Below are positions 24,115 to 32,963 of a DNA stretch of 64,000 nucleotides, piece by piece. Source of the DNA: Oscillospiraceae bacterium (GTDB lineage Bacteria; Bacillota; Clostridia; Oscillospirales; Ruminococcaceae); assembly GCA_900768995.1 (NCBI GenBank), contig CAAGEZ010000050.1:1-64000 (forward strand). The letters are read 5' to 3'. Each line of letters begins with the position of its first letter. Positions within the stretch are counted from its first letter, which is position 1. The translations under genes were made by a program, and so were the position numbers. The notes under the pieces were generated by a model. The model did not search any database. It saw only the letters and a list, made by a program, of their open reading frames with translations, and was not told where the DNA came from.

Positions 24115-26280
24115 TCATTCATCGGCTTCATAGTCTTCGTAATCATCATAGCTTTCATCATATTCGTCATATTCATCATAATTTTCATCAGTATCATCAT
24201 TATTGTCCGCAAGGGCTGCGGCAAGCTCCTCAGCGCTCATACCGTCAAGCTTTTCGATATGATAATTTTCATCGAAATATGCTTCGATTATCTCACGTAT
24301 CATCAGCTTTGAATACTCGCCCTTTTCCACAAAGCCCGAAAATGCGATAACGGGGTCATCGGAGGGGTAAAAGCCGATAAACGCCGAGCCTGTGTCGGAT
24401 TTCGAGGTCATCTGAGGAGTACCCGTTTTTATCGCCGCCTTCTGTGGCAGCTCGGAGAGCAGATAGCTGTCGGTGTAATAATCCTTGACAGAGGGATATG
24501 AGTATGCGTCAAACGCCGCCGCTTCCTCCATTCCCTCAATGACCGTGTCAAAGGTATAGCCCGTTTTGTCCTCTATCACAGCGGCTTTTACTGGCTCTGT
24601 TTTGCTCACAAGGGACTCCATATTGTATGTGTAAACGCTGTCCACAAGATAGGTCTGATACCTTACTCCCCTGTTGCCTATCATAAGTGCCTGATCCGCC
24701 ATTTGCAGGGGGGTGACGTAGGTGTCCGACTGACCGATAGCCGCCTGAATGACATTTCCCGCCTGCCACACCTGCCTGCGAGCCTCAAAGGTCTCGGGGC
24801 TTGCGATATATCCCGTTTTCTTGCCTCTGCCCGTTTCAAGTCCCATTTCCTCACCGAGACCGTAGAGAGAGGCATATTCGGTTATCTTGTCAATGCCCAT
24901 TATCCTGCCGACCTCATAGAAGAAGATGTTGCAGGACTCTCTCAGTGCGCCCACAACGTTGAGCCTGCCGTGAAAGCCCGTACATTCGGGGCTCCAGCCC
25001 TCCCAATAGGTGTAATATTTCTGACAGTTCACCACATCTGTGGGGGTTATGACGCCCTCGTTCAGTGCGGCGGTGGCGGTGACGGTCTTGAACGTGGAGC
25101 CGGGGCGGTAAAGTCCCGATGTAACACGGTTAAGGAGGGGGGAGTTTTCCCCGTTTGCCACTGCGGAATAGTTTTCAAGGTAATCGTTAAGGTCATAGGT
25201 AGGCGATGTGGCTGCCGCAAGCAGTGCGCCGCTTTTTGCATCAAGAACAACAAGCGCTCCCGCATTGGCTTCCGTACCCTTTGCCTTTGAAGATGTCTGA
25301 TTGTTCAGCCACCATATATGATTTTCAAGTATAGTCTGGACTTTTCGCTGATAGCCGCTGTCAACGGTGAGCTTTATGGTGTTTCCGGGAACAGGCTCAA
25401 CGGTGGTCTCGTCGCTTACAACAGTGCCGCCCTGGATCTCAAGGGTGCGCACGCCCTTTTGTCCCCTGAGAGTGCTTTCCATAGCCTTTTCAAGCCCGCC
25501 CTTGCCGAGAGTGTCATTAAGGGCATAGCCGCTGTCTTTCAGCTCGTCGTATTCCTCGGCGGATATCGCTCCCACCGTGCCGATAAGGTGAGGGATAACA
25601 TCTCCCGTTTTCACCACTCTCACGGCCTCCTGCACGATGTCCACGCCGTCAAGGTCATAGGTAAGCTCTTTGAGCCTTACCACCGCCTCCATTGTAATGT
25701 CCTCAGCAAAGGTGTAGCGGTTGGAAACTGAGAAATCTCTGAGATACATCGTGTATCTCACCCCTGCGATGATTCGCTTTTCACGGTCGGTATAGCCCTC
25801 ATCAATGCCGTAAAGCCCTGTCATAGCGGTGATGCAGTCCTCAGCCGTGCCGTAGACCTGAACGCCGATATTTTTTCTGAGCCTTGCAATATCGCTTTCC
25901 CTGTCAGGGGTAAATTCAAAGGGAGCATTGTCGCTTACGGGCAGTGCGTCCTCCCATTTCACGTTCTCTTCTTCAAGAACTCCCGCAACCTTAAGGATAA
26001 TCCGGTTTATCCCGGCGTTATCGGTGGGAAAGAATGCTTTCTGAATGACTGCGTTGAAGCCCGCCTTGTTGCTCACAAGGTATTCGCCGTTTGCATCGGC
26101 AATTTCACCACGGGGAGCGTTTATGACCTGCTCGGCAGTGTTGGAGCTGAGGGATTTTTCAAGATAGCTGCTGCCGTCAACAAGCTGGAGCTTCATAAGC
26201 CTGAATGCGCCCAGGGACATTACAGCCAGAGTCAGCGCCATTATTATGATAAAGCGGATATTGTCCGATGCCTTGCTCAT
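24115..26280 (-). CDS. Class B penicillin-binding protein (peptidoglycan transpeptidase)
   Basis: The product is 721 residues. One membrane anchor (residues 9-30) is followed by a PBP dimerisation domain (NAPRGEIADANGEYLV near residue 54) and a transpeptidase domain with Ser395 in GSTFK, Ser449 in SCN and Lys618 in KTGTP. It cross-links peptidoglycan stem peptides outside the membrane, in the PBP2/FtsI class. The last 29 residues form an extreme acidic tail of Asp, Glu and Tyr, unusual for the family. It follows the HAD gene by 33 nt. The family cannot be narrowed to the elongation or division complex from the sequence alone. Confidence 0.93.
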   Translation of the reverse strand: MSKASDNIRFIIIMALTLAVMSLGAFRLMKLQLVDGSSYLEKSLSSNTAEQVINAPRGEIADANGEYLVSNKAGFNAVIQKAFFPTDNAGINRIILKVAGVLEEENVKWEDALPVSDNAPFEFTPDRESDIARLRKNIGVQVYGTAEDCITAMTGLYGIDEGYTDREKRIIAGVRYTMYLRDFSVSNRYTFAEDITMEAVVRLKELTYDLDGVDIVQEAVRVVKTGDVIPHLIGTVGAISAEEYDELKDSGYALNDTLGKGGLEKAMESTLRGQKGVRTLEIQGGTVVSDETTVEPVPGNTIKLTVDSGYQRKVQTILENHIWWLNNQTSSKAKGTEANAGALVVLDAKSGALLAAATSPTYDLNDYLENYSAVANGENSPLLNRVTSGLYRPGSTFKTVTATAALNEGVITPTDVVNCQKYYTYWEGWSPECTGFHGRLNVVGALRESCNIFFYEVGRIMGIDKITEYASLYGLGEEMGLETGRGKKTGYIASPETFEARRQVWQAGNVIQAAIGQSDTYVTPLQMADQALMIGNRGVRYQTYLVDSVYTYNMESLVSKTEPVKAAVIEDKTGYTFDTVIEGMEEAAAFDAYSYPSVKDYYTDSYLLSELPQKAAIKTGTPQMTSKSDTGSAFIGFYPSDDPVIAFSGFVEKGEYSKLMIREIIEAYFDENYHIEKLDGMSAEELAAALADNNDDTDENYDEYDEYDESYDDYEDYEADE

Positions 26281-26313
26281 TCCCTCACCTCTGTAAATTC
26301 ATTTATTATAGTA

Positions 26314-26958
26314 TCAGCCGAAAATTTCCGCAAGCTCTCTTATGTCCTTTGCAGATGCGGCAATTTTATCCTCGGGCATATTCTTTCCGAAGCCGTATGC
26401 GGCGTGGACAAAGGGAATGCCAGCCTTGAATGCTGCTTCGCAGTCCCCTGCGGTATCGCCCACATATGCGGCACTTGCGACCCTGTTGCGCTCCATTATC
26501 TGCCTTATGGTGATGTCCTTGGATTTTCCCGTTTCTCCCCAGCAGAGATAATCCGTGAAAAGCCGCTCAAGACCGCAGTATTCAAAGAATGCCTCAATAT
26601 AGCCCGTCTGACAGTTGCTGACGATGAACAGACGGTGATTTTCGGAAAGCTTTGAAAGGGTCTCCTCTATGCCCTCATAGAGCATTCCGCCCTTTGATGC
26701 AAGGAAGTTGTTCTCCTCCTCGCTGCACAGCTCAAGCACCTCATACTGCTTTGTGACGGAGAGCATAGGGAACAGCCTGCCTGCTATCTCGTCCATAGTC
26801 ATACCCATAACGCCCCTGATGTCCTCACCTGTGATGTGTACGTTTTTGAGCAGAGGATTTCCGAGACTTCTCACGGTTTCCTCCCAGGAAGCCGCAACAT
26901 TTTCCGAGCTGTCCCAGAGAGTTCCGTCAAGGTCAAATATAATGCTTTCTGCGTTCAT
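26314..26958 (-). CDS. HAD-superfamily phosphatase (Gph-like)
   Basis: The product is 214 residues. Motif I is FDLDGTLWDSS (nucleophile Asp), motif II lies in FIVSNCQTGY, motif III is a Lys in GKSKDITI, and motif IV is VGDTAGDCEAA. The cap is of the C1 type, as in phosphoglycolate and pyrophosphate phosphatases. The substrate is unknown. ATG 26958 is chosen for spacing to GGGGGG (7 nt); upstream ATGs at 26964 and 26979 remain possible. It starts about 18 nt after the coaX stop. Confidence 0.88.
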   Translation of the reverse strand: MNAESIIFDLDGTLWDSSENVAASWEETVRSLGNPLLKNVHITGEDIRGVMGMTMDEIAGRLFPMLSVTKQYEVLELCSEEENNFLASKGGMLYEGIEETLSKLSENHRLFIVSNCQTGYIEAFFEYCGLERLFTDYLCWGETGKSKDITIRQIMERNRVASAAYVGDTAGDCEAAFKAGIPFVHAAYGFGKNMPEDKIAASAKDIRELAEIFG

Positions 26959-26975
26959 AGCCATTCCCCCCATTA

Positions 26976-27740
26976 TCATTTGTTCTTTTCATATATAAGC
27001 ATAAGCCCTTTCAGCGGCAGGTCGCTGTCTGTGATGATACTGCTTCGGCACAGCGGTATCACAGTGTCAGCCGCCGCACCCGTGGCAACAGCCGTGCACA
27101 CGCAGCCCATTTCCTCATTTATCCGCCCGATAAGGCTGTCTATCATTCCCGCACAGCCGTAAAGAGCACCGCTTTTGAGACATTCAACGGTATTCCTGCC
27201 GATAAGCCTCTTTGGAGGCTCGGGGGCGATGTGAGGGAGCTGTGACGCCCTTGCCACAAGAGAATCGAGGGAAACTCTCAGCCCCGGAGCAATCATTCCG
27301 CCCATATAGCAGCCCTTTTCGTTGATGACCGAAAGGGTGGTCGCCGTGCCCATATCTATTATAATGAGCGGGAGAGGATAATATTTCACAGCCGCCGCCG
27401 CATTTACCACCATTCCGCTGCCCAGCTGGGCGGGGTCGTCTATCATAATGCTGACGCCCGTTTTTATCCCCGGACCCACTGCCATAGGCACAGTGCCCGT
27501 AAGCCGCCGCAGTGCTTCCTTTACGGTAAAGGTGAGAGAGGGGACGACGGAGGAGATTATGCTCCCGTGAATTTCCCTGTGATCCGTGCCGTTTAATTCG
27601 CAGGCGGTGCGGATAAGAGCGGCGTATTCAAGCGAGGTCGCAGTCTGCACCGTGGAGATGCGCTCGCTGAACAGTATTTTGCCGTCCTTGCAGCAGCCGA
27701 TAACGGTGTTGGTATTTCCTATATCAACAGCTAAGATCAT
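26976..27740 (-). CDS. coaX: Type III pantothenate kinase
   Basis: The product is 254 residues. It phosphorylates pantothenate, the first step of coenzyme A synthesis. The ASKHA fold is visible: phosphate 1 motif DIGNTNTVIG (residues 5-14), the pantothenate loop with GPGIKTGV (near 90), phosphate 2 motif IIDMGTATTLSV (near 127) and GGMIAPGLRVSLDSL (near 145). It is the first gene of an operon with HAD, PBP and GspF-like genes and is not with other CoA genes. Confidence 0.96.
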   Translation of the reverse strand: MILAVDIGNTNTVIGCCKDGKILFSERISTVQTATSLEYAALIRTACELNGTDHREIHGSIISSVVPSLTFTVKEALRRLTGTVPMAVGPGIKTGVSIMIDDPAQLGSGMVVNAAAAVKYYPLPLIIIDMGTATTLSVINEKGCYMGGMIAPGLRVSLDSLVARASQLPHIAPEPPKRLIGRNTVECLKSGALYGCAGMIDSLIGRINEEMGCVCTAVATGAAADTVIPLCRSSIITDSDLPLKGLMLIYEKNK

Positions 27741-27773
27741 AAGGCTCTTCCTCTCATTTTCAGATAATTATAC

Positions 27774-27802
27774 ATTATAATTATCCCATAAAAGAGCCGC
27801 AA
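27774..27802 (-). promoter_or_regulatory. SigA promoter of the coaX operon
   Basis: Minus strand: TTGCGG (27802-27797), a 17-nt spacer and TATAAT (27779-27774), 34 nt before the coaX start. Confidence 0.7.
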
Positions 27803-27922
27803 GATATATCGACTTTTTATTAACATTCTCTGAATTATTGCAGATATGCTTGCTGATAGGTCATATGGGGCGGTGTTAGGATACAAATAATTGTTCTGTT
27901 TGCACAAATTTTCTCAAAGCCC

Positions 27923-27951
27923 TTGCATAAAGGGAAAAAGTGTGGTATAAT
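27923..27951 (+). promoter_or_regulatory. SigA promoter of secG-rnr
   Basis: TTGCAT (27923-27928), a 17-nt spacer and TATAAT (27946-27951), 59 nt before secG. Confidence 0.75.
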
Positions 27952-28009
27952 AGCCTTGCTAAATTAGTTGTGTATGTGTATTCATATATAATATGGAGGA
28001 AAAAATATA

Positions 28010-28270
28010 ATGGGCGTTATCGAGATCATCAGCGGCATTGTGCTTATTGCGTGCAGCGTTTTTATTGTTGTTATCACACTTATGCAGTCACAGAAGCAGC
28101 AGGGTATGACAAGTGCGATCCAAGGCTCCAATAATGACAGCTTCTACGGTAAGAACGGTCAGAACACAAGAGAAAAGGCTCTTGAAAGACTGACTAAGAT
28201 CGTTGCTGTTATCTTCTTTGTTATAGTAATTGCGGTAAATATCATTTCCGTAGTTGCGTCAAAGGGCTGA
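28010..28270 (+). CDS. secG: Protein translocase subunit SecG
   Basis: The product is 86 residues with two membrane helices (residues 4-23 and 63-83) joined by a cytoplasmic loop with LMQSQKQQGMTSAIQG, the family signature. SecG assists SecYE during export. The start follows GGAGG by 10 nt. The neighbouring rnr gene is the usual partner in Gram-positive genomes, although smpB, often third, is absent here. Confidence 0.92.
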   Translation: MGVIEIISGIVLIACSVFIVVITLMQSQKQQGMTSAIQGSNNDSFYGKNGQNTREKALERLTKIVAVIFFVIVIAVNIISVVASKG

Positions 28271-28283
28271 TAAAAGGCTGACC

Positions 28284-28313
28284 GCTCCTGCACTGCTGTG
28301 TGGGAGCTTTTTT
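28284..28313 (+). terminator. Terminator/attenuator between secG and rnr
   Basis: GCTCCTGCAC (28284-28293) pairs with GTGTGGGAGC (28298-28307), and six T follow. rnr starts 46 nt later with no obvious promoter between, so partial read-through is likely. Confidence 0.8.
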
Positions 28314-28358
28314 GCTATATACCCACACTCACACTTACTATTATAATCGGAGGTAATT

Positions 28359-30485
28359 ATGGCAGAGGTATCTCAGATATGCATTGCAAGAATACTGAAT
28401 GTTCTTGAACAGGGCGGCAAGCGTGCCGTTCCCGAAAAGGCACTTTACGGCAGGGTAAAGGGAAAGAAAATATCTCAGGCGGATTTCAGAAAGGCTGCCG
28501 CAAGGCTTGCGGAAAGCGGCGACATTATGCTCACAAAGCAGGGATATATCCTGTGCAGGGCTCACGATATGTTCAAGGCTGAGGTGGCAAGGATAAACAA
28601 GACCTTCGGCTTTGTGCGACGTGAGGACGGAGTTGAGATATTCGTCCCCGGGAAGTATCTCAGGGGCGCAATGCCGGGAGATACGGTCATTTGCCGTCTT
28701 ATTCCTCCAAGGGGCGACTCCCCCGAAGCGGAGGTATGCTCGGTGGCAAAGGAGGGCTTCTCCGAATTTACGGGAACACTTGTCAGCGAGAATAACAGCT
28801 GGTATGTTCAGCCCGACAGCTTCTGCCGTGACCTTATCGCCGTAAGCGGCAGGGACACCGACGCCAAGGAGGGTGACAAGGTGCTTGCGGTCATCACCAA
28901 GAGGGGTGAGCGCCACGCCGAGCACAGATGCCGCATAAGTGCGGTATTCGGCAGCTCCGACAGGGCTGTGAGCAGTGCCCTTGCTGTGCTTTATATGAAC
29001 GATGTTGAGGTGGAATTTCCTCTTGCCGTTCAGGACGAAGCAAGGCACATTTCAGGTATGAAGATAACCGACAAGGACATTTTCAGCCGTCTTGACCTGA
29101 GAGATGAGATAATTTTCACAATTGACGGCGCAGACACCAAGGATATCGACGATGCCGTTTCCGTTTCACGCACCGAAAACGGCTATGCTCTTGGGGTTCA
29201 TATCGCAGATGTTTCCCACTATGTAAAGCCCAATTCCGAGCTTGACAAGGACGCTTTTATGCGTGGAACGTCAATTTACTACGCAAACAAGGTAATCCCG
29301 ATGCTGCCCAAGGAGCTTTCAAACGGCATATGCTCCCTTAACCCCAATGAGGACAGGCTTGCGTTTTCCTGCCTTATGGAGCTTGACAGCGAGGGAAAGC
29401 TCCTTAAATACAAATTCAGCAAGACCGTTATCCGCTCCCGTGTCAAGGGCGTTTACAGCGAGATAAACAAAATTCTTGACTGCAAGGACAATATGTCCGC
29501 TCTCCCCGATGACATCAGGGAAAAATACGACGGACTTTTCGACACTATCTTCCTTATGGAGGAGCTTGCGGAGATCCTCACCGCAAACAAGCTCAAAAGG
29601 GGTGCTCCCCAGATAGACACGCCCGAATGCAAGCTTGAAATAAACGCAGACGAGGTATGCGTGGGAGTTTCCCGCAGAGAGAGGGGAAAAGCCGAGCTTA
29701 TCATCGAGGAATTTATGCTTATGGCGAATGAATCCGCCGCAAAGACCGCAAGGGAGCATAACATTCCTTTCGTTTACCGTGTCCACGAGAACCCCGCTCC
29801 CGAAAAGATAACCGAGCTTATCGAGGTAACCGACAGGCTGAACATTCCCCACCCCACGTTTTCAAGCGTGAAGCCCGTTCATCTTGCGGAAATACTCAAT
29901 TCCGTAAGGGACACCGACCTGTCTCCCGTTATAAACAATATGGTGCTCCGCTCAATGGCTAAAGCGAAATATTCCGATGAACCTCTGGGACATTTCGGAC
30001 TTGTGCTTAAAGATTATGCACATTTCACATCACCAATCAGACGATATCCCGACCTTGCGATACACCGTATCCTTACCGAGCTTTGCTATGAAAAGGCTCC
30101 TGCGGCGGTCATTGCAAAGAAGTTCGGCAGATTTGCAAATGCCGCATCAGTCCGTTCTTCCGAGTGCGAGCTCACCGCAATGCGTGTTGAGAGGGAGTGC
30201 GAGGACTGCTATATTGCCGAGTATATGTCCGCTCATCTTGGCGAGGAATTTGAGGGAATGGTAAGCTCAGTCACCGACTACGGTATGTACATCGAGCTGC
30301 CGAGCACCGTTGAGGGGCTTGTGAAGCTTGAAACTCTTCCGGACGGCGTATACGAGTTCGACGGTCATTTTTCCGTCACCAAGGACGGCAAGGCTGTTTA
30401 CTCCGTGGGACAGCACGTTAAAGTAAAATGCGTCAAGGCAGACCCTGCAAGCGGAAATATTGATTTTGTTATTGTAAATGAATGA
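28359..30485 (+). CDS. rnr: Ribonuclease R
   Basis: The product is 708 residues. An N-terminal winged helix is followed by two cold-shock/OB domains (FGFVRREDGVEIFVPGKYLRGAMPGD near residue 86), the RNB catalytic domain with the metal-binding segment DGADTKDIDDAVSV (near residue 255), LNPNEDRLAFSCLMELD and HFTSPIRRYPDLAIHR (near 560), and a C-terminal S1 domain (EGMVSSVTDYGMYIELPSTVEGLV). It is a 3'-5' exoribonuclease that can pass through structured RNA. The start follows GGAGGT. A strong terminator follows. Confidence 0.96.
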   Translation: MAEVSQICIARILNVLEQGGKRAVPEKALYGRVKGKKISQADFRKAAARLAESGDIMLTKQGYILCRAHDMFKAEVARINKTFGFVRREDGVEIFVPGKYLRGAMPGDTVICRLIPPRGDSPEAEVCSVAKEGFSEFTGTLVSENNSWYVQPDSFCRDLIAVSGRDTDAKEGDKVLAVITKRGERHAEHRCRISAVFGSSDRAVSSALAVLYMNDVEVEFPLAVQDEARHISGMKITDKDIFSRLDLRDEIIFTIDGADTKDIDDAVSVSRTENGYALGVHIADVSHYVKPNSELDKDAFMRGTSIYYANKVIPMLPKELSNGICSLNPNEDRLAFSCLMELDSEGKLLKYKFSKTVIRSRVKGVYSEINKILDCKDNMSALPDDIREKYDGLFDTIFLMEELAEILTANKLKRGAPQIDTPECKLEINADEVCVGVSRRERGKAELIIEEFMLMANESAAKTAREHNIPFVYRVHENPAPEKITELIEVTDRLNIPHPTFSSVKPVHLAEILNSVRDTDLSPVINNMVLRSMAKAKYSDEPLGHFGLVLKDYAHFTSPIRRYPDLAIHRILTELCYEKAPAAVIAKKFGRFANAASVRSSECELTAMRVERECEDCYIAEYMSAHLGEEFEGMVSSVTDYGMYIELPSTVEGLVKLETLPDGVYEFDGHFSVTKDGKAVYSVGQHVKVKCVKADPASGNIDFVIVNE

Positions 30486-30487
30486 TA

Positions 30488-30558
30488 AAATGAAACGCCC
30501 CTCGGAGATGCAAGTTCTCCGAGGGGTGTTTTGTATGCCATTGACAATAGTTCGTTGT
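30488..30558 (-). ncRNA. Candidate small RNA, about 70 nt
   Basis: A consensus minus-strand promoter (TTGACA at 30593-30588, 17-nt spacer, TATAAT at 30570-30565) points into a stretch with no minus-strand ORF. About 30 unstructured nt are followed by the rnr terminator hairpin and, on this strand, a T-rich tail ending near 30488. Promoter plus terminator without a gene suggests a short RNA or just divergent noise; the sequence cannot decide. Confidence 0.35.
30496..30532 (+). terminator. Intrinsic terminator after rnr
   Basis: CGCCCCTCGGAG (30496-30507) pairs with CTCCGAGGGGTG (30517-30528), followed by TTTT. The same hairpin on the minus strand is followed by a T-rich tract and could end a short antisense transcript. 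Confidence 0.9.
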
Positions 30559-30593
30559 GATTATATTATACACCCCCGCCGCAAAAATGTCAA
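30541..30593. promoter_or_regulatory. Bidirectional promoter with a shared symmetric -10 element
   Basis: Plus strand: TTGACA (30541-30546), 17 nt, TATTAT (30564-30569). Minus strand: TTGACA (30593-30588), 17 nt, TATAAT (30570-30565). The two -10 boxes are the same bases read on opposite strands. The plus-strand promoter leads to the GH130 gene 170 nt downstream. Confidence 0.7.
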
Positions 30594-30652
30594 GCCCCCA
30601 CTTTCATACATCATTCTGCGCAGAAAATTAAAAATAATAACAACATTGCTGC

Positions 30653-30681
30653 TTGAATATAGAAAAAAAGTGTGATATAAT
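30653..30681 (+). promoter_or_regulatory. Second SigA promoter of the GH130 gene
   Basis: TTGAAT (30653-30658), a 17-nt spacer and TATAAT (30676-30681), 57 nt before the start codon. Confidence 0.75.
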
Positions 30682-30737
30682 AATCAAGTGTTATTTTTAT
30701 TGCCCTGCTGCAAAATTTTGCAAAGGAGTTTTACAAA

Positions 30738-31913
30738 TTGAGTATTTTTGAAACCAACAAAGCCCGTGCAGAAGCACGCTATGAGGCTCTTATCACCCGT
30801 AAAAACCGTGTCTCTGAAAGCTACAACGGTATTTATGACCGCTATGAATACCCTGTGCTCACCGCAGACCACGCCCCCCTTATTTGGAAATATGATTTTG
30901 ACCCTGCGACCAACCCCTACTTTATGGAACGTCTCGGCGTGAACGCTGTTCTGAACTCAGGCGCTATTTTCCTGGGCGGCAAGTATTACCTTGTTGCAAG
31001 AGTTGAGGGCAATGACAGAAAGTCTTTCTTCGCCGTTGCAGAGAGCGAAAGTCCCGTTGACGGCTTCCGTTTCTGGGATTTCCCCGTTCTTCTCCCCGAC
31101 ACCGAGCCCGAGGAGACAAATGTATATGATATGCGCCTTACTCAGCACGAGGACGGCTGGATATACGGTGTTTTCTGCTCCGAGAGCAAGGATAAGTCAG
31201 TTTCTGACCTTTCCGCAGCTACGGCTCAGGCAGGCATCGTCCGCACAAAGGACCTGAAAAACTGGGAGCGTCTTCCCAATCTTAAGTCCAAGTCCCCTCA
31301 GCAGAGAAATGTTGTCCTCCACCCCGAATTTGTTGACGGAAAGTATGCATTCTACACCCGTCCTCAGGACGATTTCATTCAGACAGGCTCAGGCGGAGGA
31401 GTTTGCTTCGGTCTCTGCGAGGATATCACAAACCCTGTTATCTGCACTGACGAGGTCGTTATCTCCCCCAGACAGTACCACACCATCACCGAGGTAAAGA
31501 ACGGCGCAGGTGCTGTGCCCATTAAGACCCCCAAGGGCTGGATACACATTGCCCACGGCGTAAGAAACACCGCCGCAGGCCTCCGCTATGTAATATATGT
31601 ATTCGCTACCGACCTGAACGACCCCTCAAAGCTCATAGCATCTCCCTCGGGACTGTTCATCGCTCCCCACGGTGCTGAAAGAGTGGGCGACGTTTCCAAC
31701 GTATGCTTCACAAACGGTGCTATCGTAAGGGAAAACGGCGATGTATATATCTACTATGCATCTTCCGACACCCGTGTTCACGTTGCGGCAACAACTATCG
31801 ACAAGCTTATGGACTATACATTCAATACGCCCTCCGATCCTCTCCGTTCCGTGGACTGCGTAAAGCAGAGATACGGGCTTATTGAAAAAAATCTGAAATT
31901 CCTTGGCAAATAA
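30738..31913 (+). CDS. 4-O-beta-D-mannosyl-D-glucose phosphorylase, GH130
   Basis: The product is 391 residues and agrees closely with GH130 subfamily 1 enzymes of Ruminococcus and Bacteroides. They convert mannosyl-beta-1,4-glucose and phosphate to alpha-mannose 1-phosphate and glucose in the cytosol. The presumed catalytic Asp lies in [15 protein letters not shown] (near residue 137); other conserved stretches are [36 protein letters not shown] and [11 protein letters not shown]. The start is UUG at 30738, with AAAGGAG 9 nt upstream. The usual partner in mannan catabolism, cellobiose/mannobiose 2-epimerase, is not in the window. azlCD follows after 3 nt. Confidence 0.93.
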   Translation: MSIFETNKARAEARYEALITRKNRVSESYNGIYDRYEYPVLTADHAPLIWKYDFDPATNPYFMERLGVNAVLNSGAIFLGGKYYLVARVEGNDRKSFFAVAESESPVDGFRFWDFPVLLPDTEPEETNVYDMRLTQHEDGWIYGVFCSESKDKSVSDLSAATAQAGIVRTKDLKNWERLPNLKSKSPQQRNVVLHPEFVDGKYAFYTRPQDDFIQTGSGGGVCFGLCEDITNPVICTDEVVISPRQYHTITEVKNGAGAVPIKTPKGWIHIAHGVRNTAAGLRYVIYVFATDLNDPSKLIASPSGLFIAPHGAERVGDVSNVCFTNGAIVRENGDVYIYYASSDTRVHVAATTIDKLMDYTFNTPSDPLRSVDCVKQRYGLIEKNLKFLGK

Positions 31914-31916
31914 ATA

Positions 31917-32624
31917 ATGAGATCTGATTTTCTTAAAGGAATGACTCACGGCATACCCATAGCCTTAGGATACATTTCCGTATCCTTTGGCTTTGGCATT
32001 GCGGCGGTAAGGGCAGGGCTGTCCGTTGCCGCCGCCGTGGGCATATCCGCTTCAAACCTCACCTCTGCGGGACAGGCGGCAGGGGTCGAGATAATCGCCG
32101 CAGGGGGAACTCTTATCGAGCTTGCCCTGAGCCAGCTTGTAATCAATCTCCGTTACTCACTTATGGGACTATCGCTGTCCCAAAAGCTTGATGACTCCTT
32201 CACCGTCCCCCACCGTCTCCTTGCCTCCTATGGCATCACCGATGAGATATTCGCAGTGGCGGCGGCTCAGCCCGGGAAACTGAAGCCCTCGTATATGTAC
32301 GGACTTATACTCATAGCCGCCCTTGGCTGGACAGGGGGAACATTACTTGGCGCTGTGGCTGGACAGGCTCTTCCGCAGATGTTCACCGCCGCAATGGGCA
32401 TACTGCTTTACGGAATGTTCATCGCCATAATAATCCCGCCCTCACGAAAGAGCAGGAGCGTTTTCGGAGCAGTGCTTATCGCTGCGCTCATAAGTCTGCT
32501 TTTCAAGTTTGTTTTCACGAAAATAAGCGTGGGATTTGCAATAATCATTAGCGCATCAGTGGCAGCGGCTGTAATGGCACTCATAGCTCCCGTGCCCGAT
32601 GACGAAGAGGAGGAGCAGACTTGA
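31917..32624 (+). CDS. azlC: AzlC-family branched-chain amino acid exporter, large subunit
   Basis: The product is 235 residues with about eight hydrophobic segments. The N-terminus FLKGMTHGIPIALGYISVSFGFG and NLTSAGQAAGVEIIAAGGTLIELALSQLVINLRY are AzlC family signatures. With AzlD it exports branched-chain amino acids or analogues. It starts 3 nt after the GH130 stop, so it must be co-transcribed with it even though the functions look unrelated. The stop overlaps the azlD start. Confidence 0.92.
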   Translation: MRSDFLKGMTHGIPIALGYISVSFGFGIAAVRAGLSVAAAVGISASNLTSAGQAAGVEIIAAGGTLIELALSQLVINLRYSLMGLSLSQKLDDSFTVPHRLLASYGITDEIFAVAAAQPGKLKPSYMYGLILIAALGWTGGTLLGAVAGQALPQMFTAAMGILLYGMFIAIIIPPSRKSRSVFGAVLIAALISLLFKFVFTKISVGFAIIISASVAAAVMALIAPVPDDEEEEQT

Positions 32625-32923
32625 GCATAGTTGTTTACATTGCGGTAATGGCGATAGTCACTTACCTTATCAGAATGCTCCCTCTCACCCTTTTCCGCTC
32701 GAAAATAAAGTCGAAATTTCTGCGGAGCTTTCTTAAATACATACCCTACACCGTTCTCAGTGCAATGACCTTTCCCGCAATTTTCTATTCAACGGGAAAT
32801 GTGATAACAGCCACGGTAGGAACTGTGGCAGCCCTTATAACCGCTTTTTTTGGACTTCCGCTCATTATCGTTGCGGCAGCCGCCGCAGGTGCCGCTCTTA
32901 TTGCAGGACTGTTCATAATGTAA
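32621..32923 (+). CDS. azlD: AzlD-family branched-chain amino acid transport subunit
   Basis: The product is 100 residues with three to four membrane segments. VTYLIRMLPLTLFRSKIKSKFLRSFLKYIPYTVLSAMTFPAIF is the AzlD signature region (residues 13-55, shown here as motif order only: RMLPL, FLKYIPY, MTFPA). The start is UUG 32621, overlapping the azlC stop by 4 nt (TTGA), so translation is coupled. A terminator follows directly. Confidence 0.9.
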   Translation: MSIVVYIAVMAIVTYLIRMLPLTLFRSKIKSKFLRSFLKYIPYTVLSAMTFPAIFYSTGNVITATVGTVAALITAFFGLPLIIVAAAAAGAALIAGLFIM

Positions 32924-32924
32924 A

Positions 32925-32963
32925 ATTACCGCACAAGATATTGCCCTGTGCGGTAATTTTTTT
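32925..32963 (+). terminator. Intrinsic terminator after azlD
   Basis: AATTACCGCACA (32925-32936) pairs with TGTGCGGTAATT (32947-32958), followed by T to 32963. It ends at the stop of the convergent gene and may serve both strands. Confidence 0.9.
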
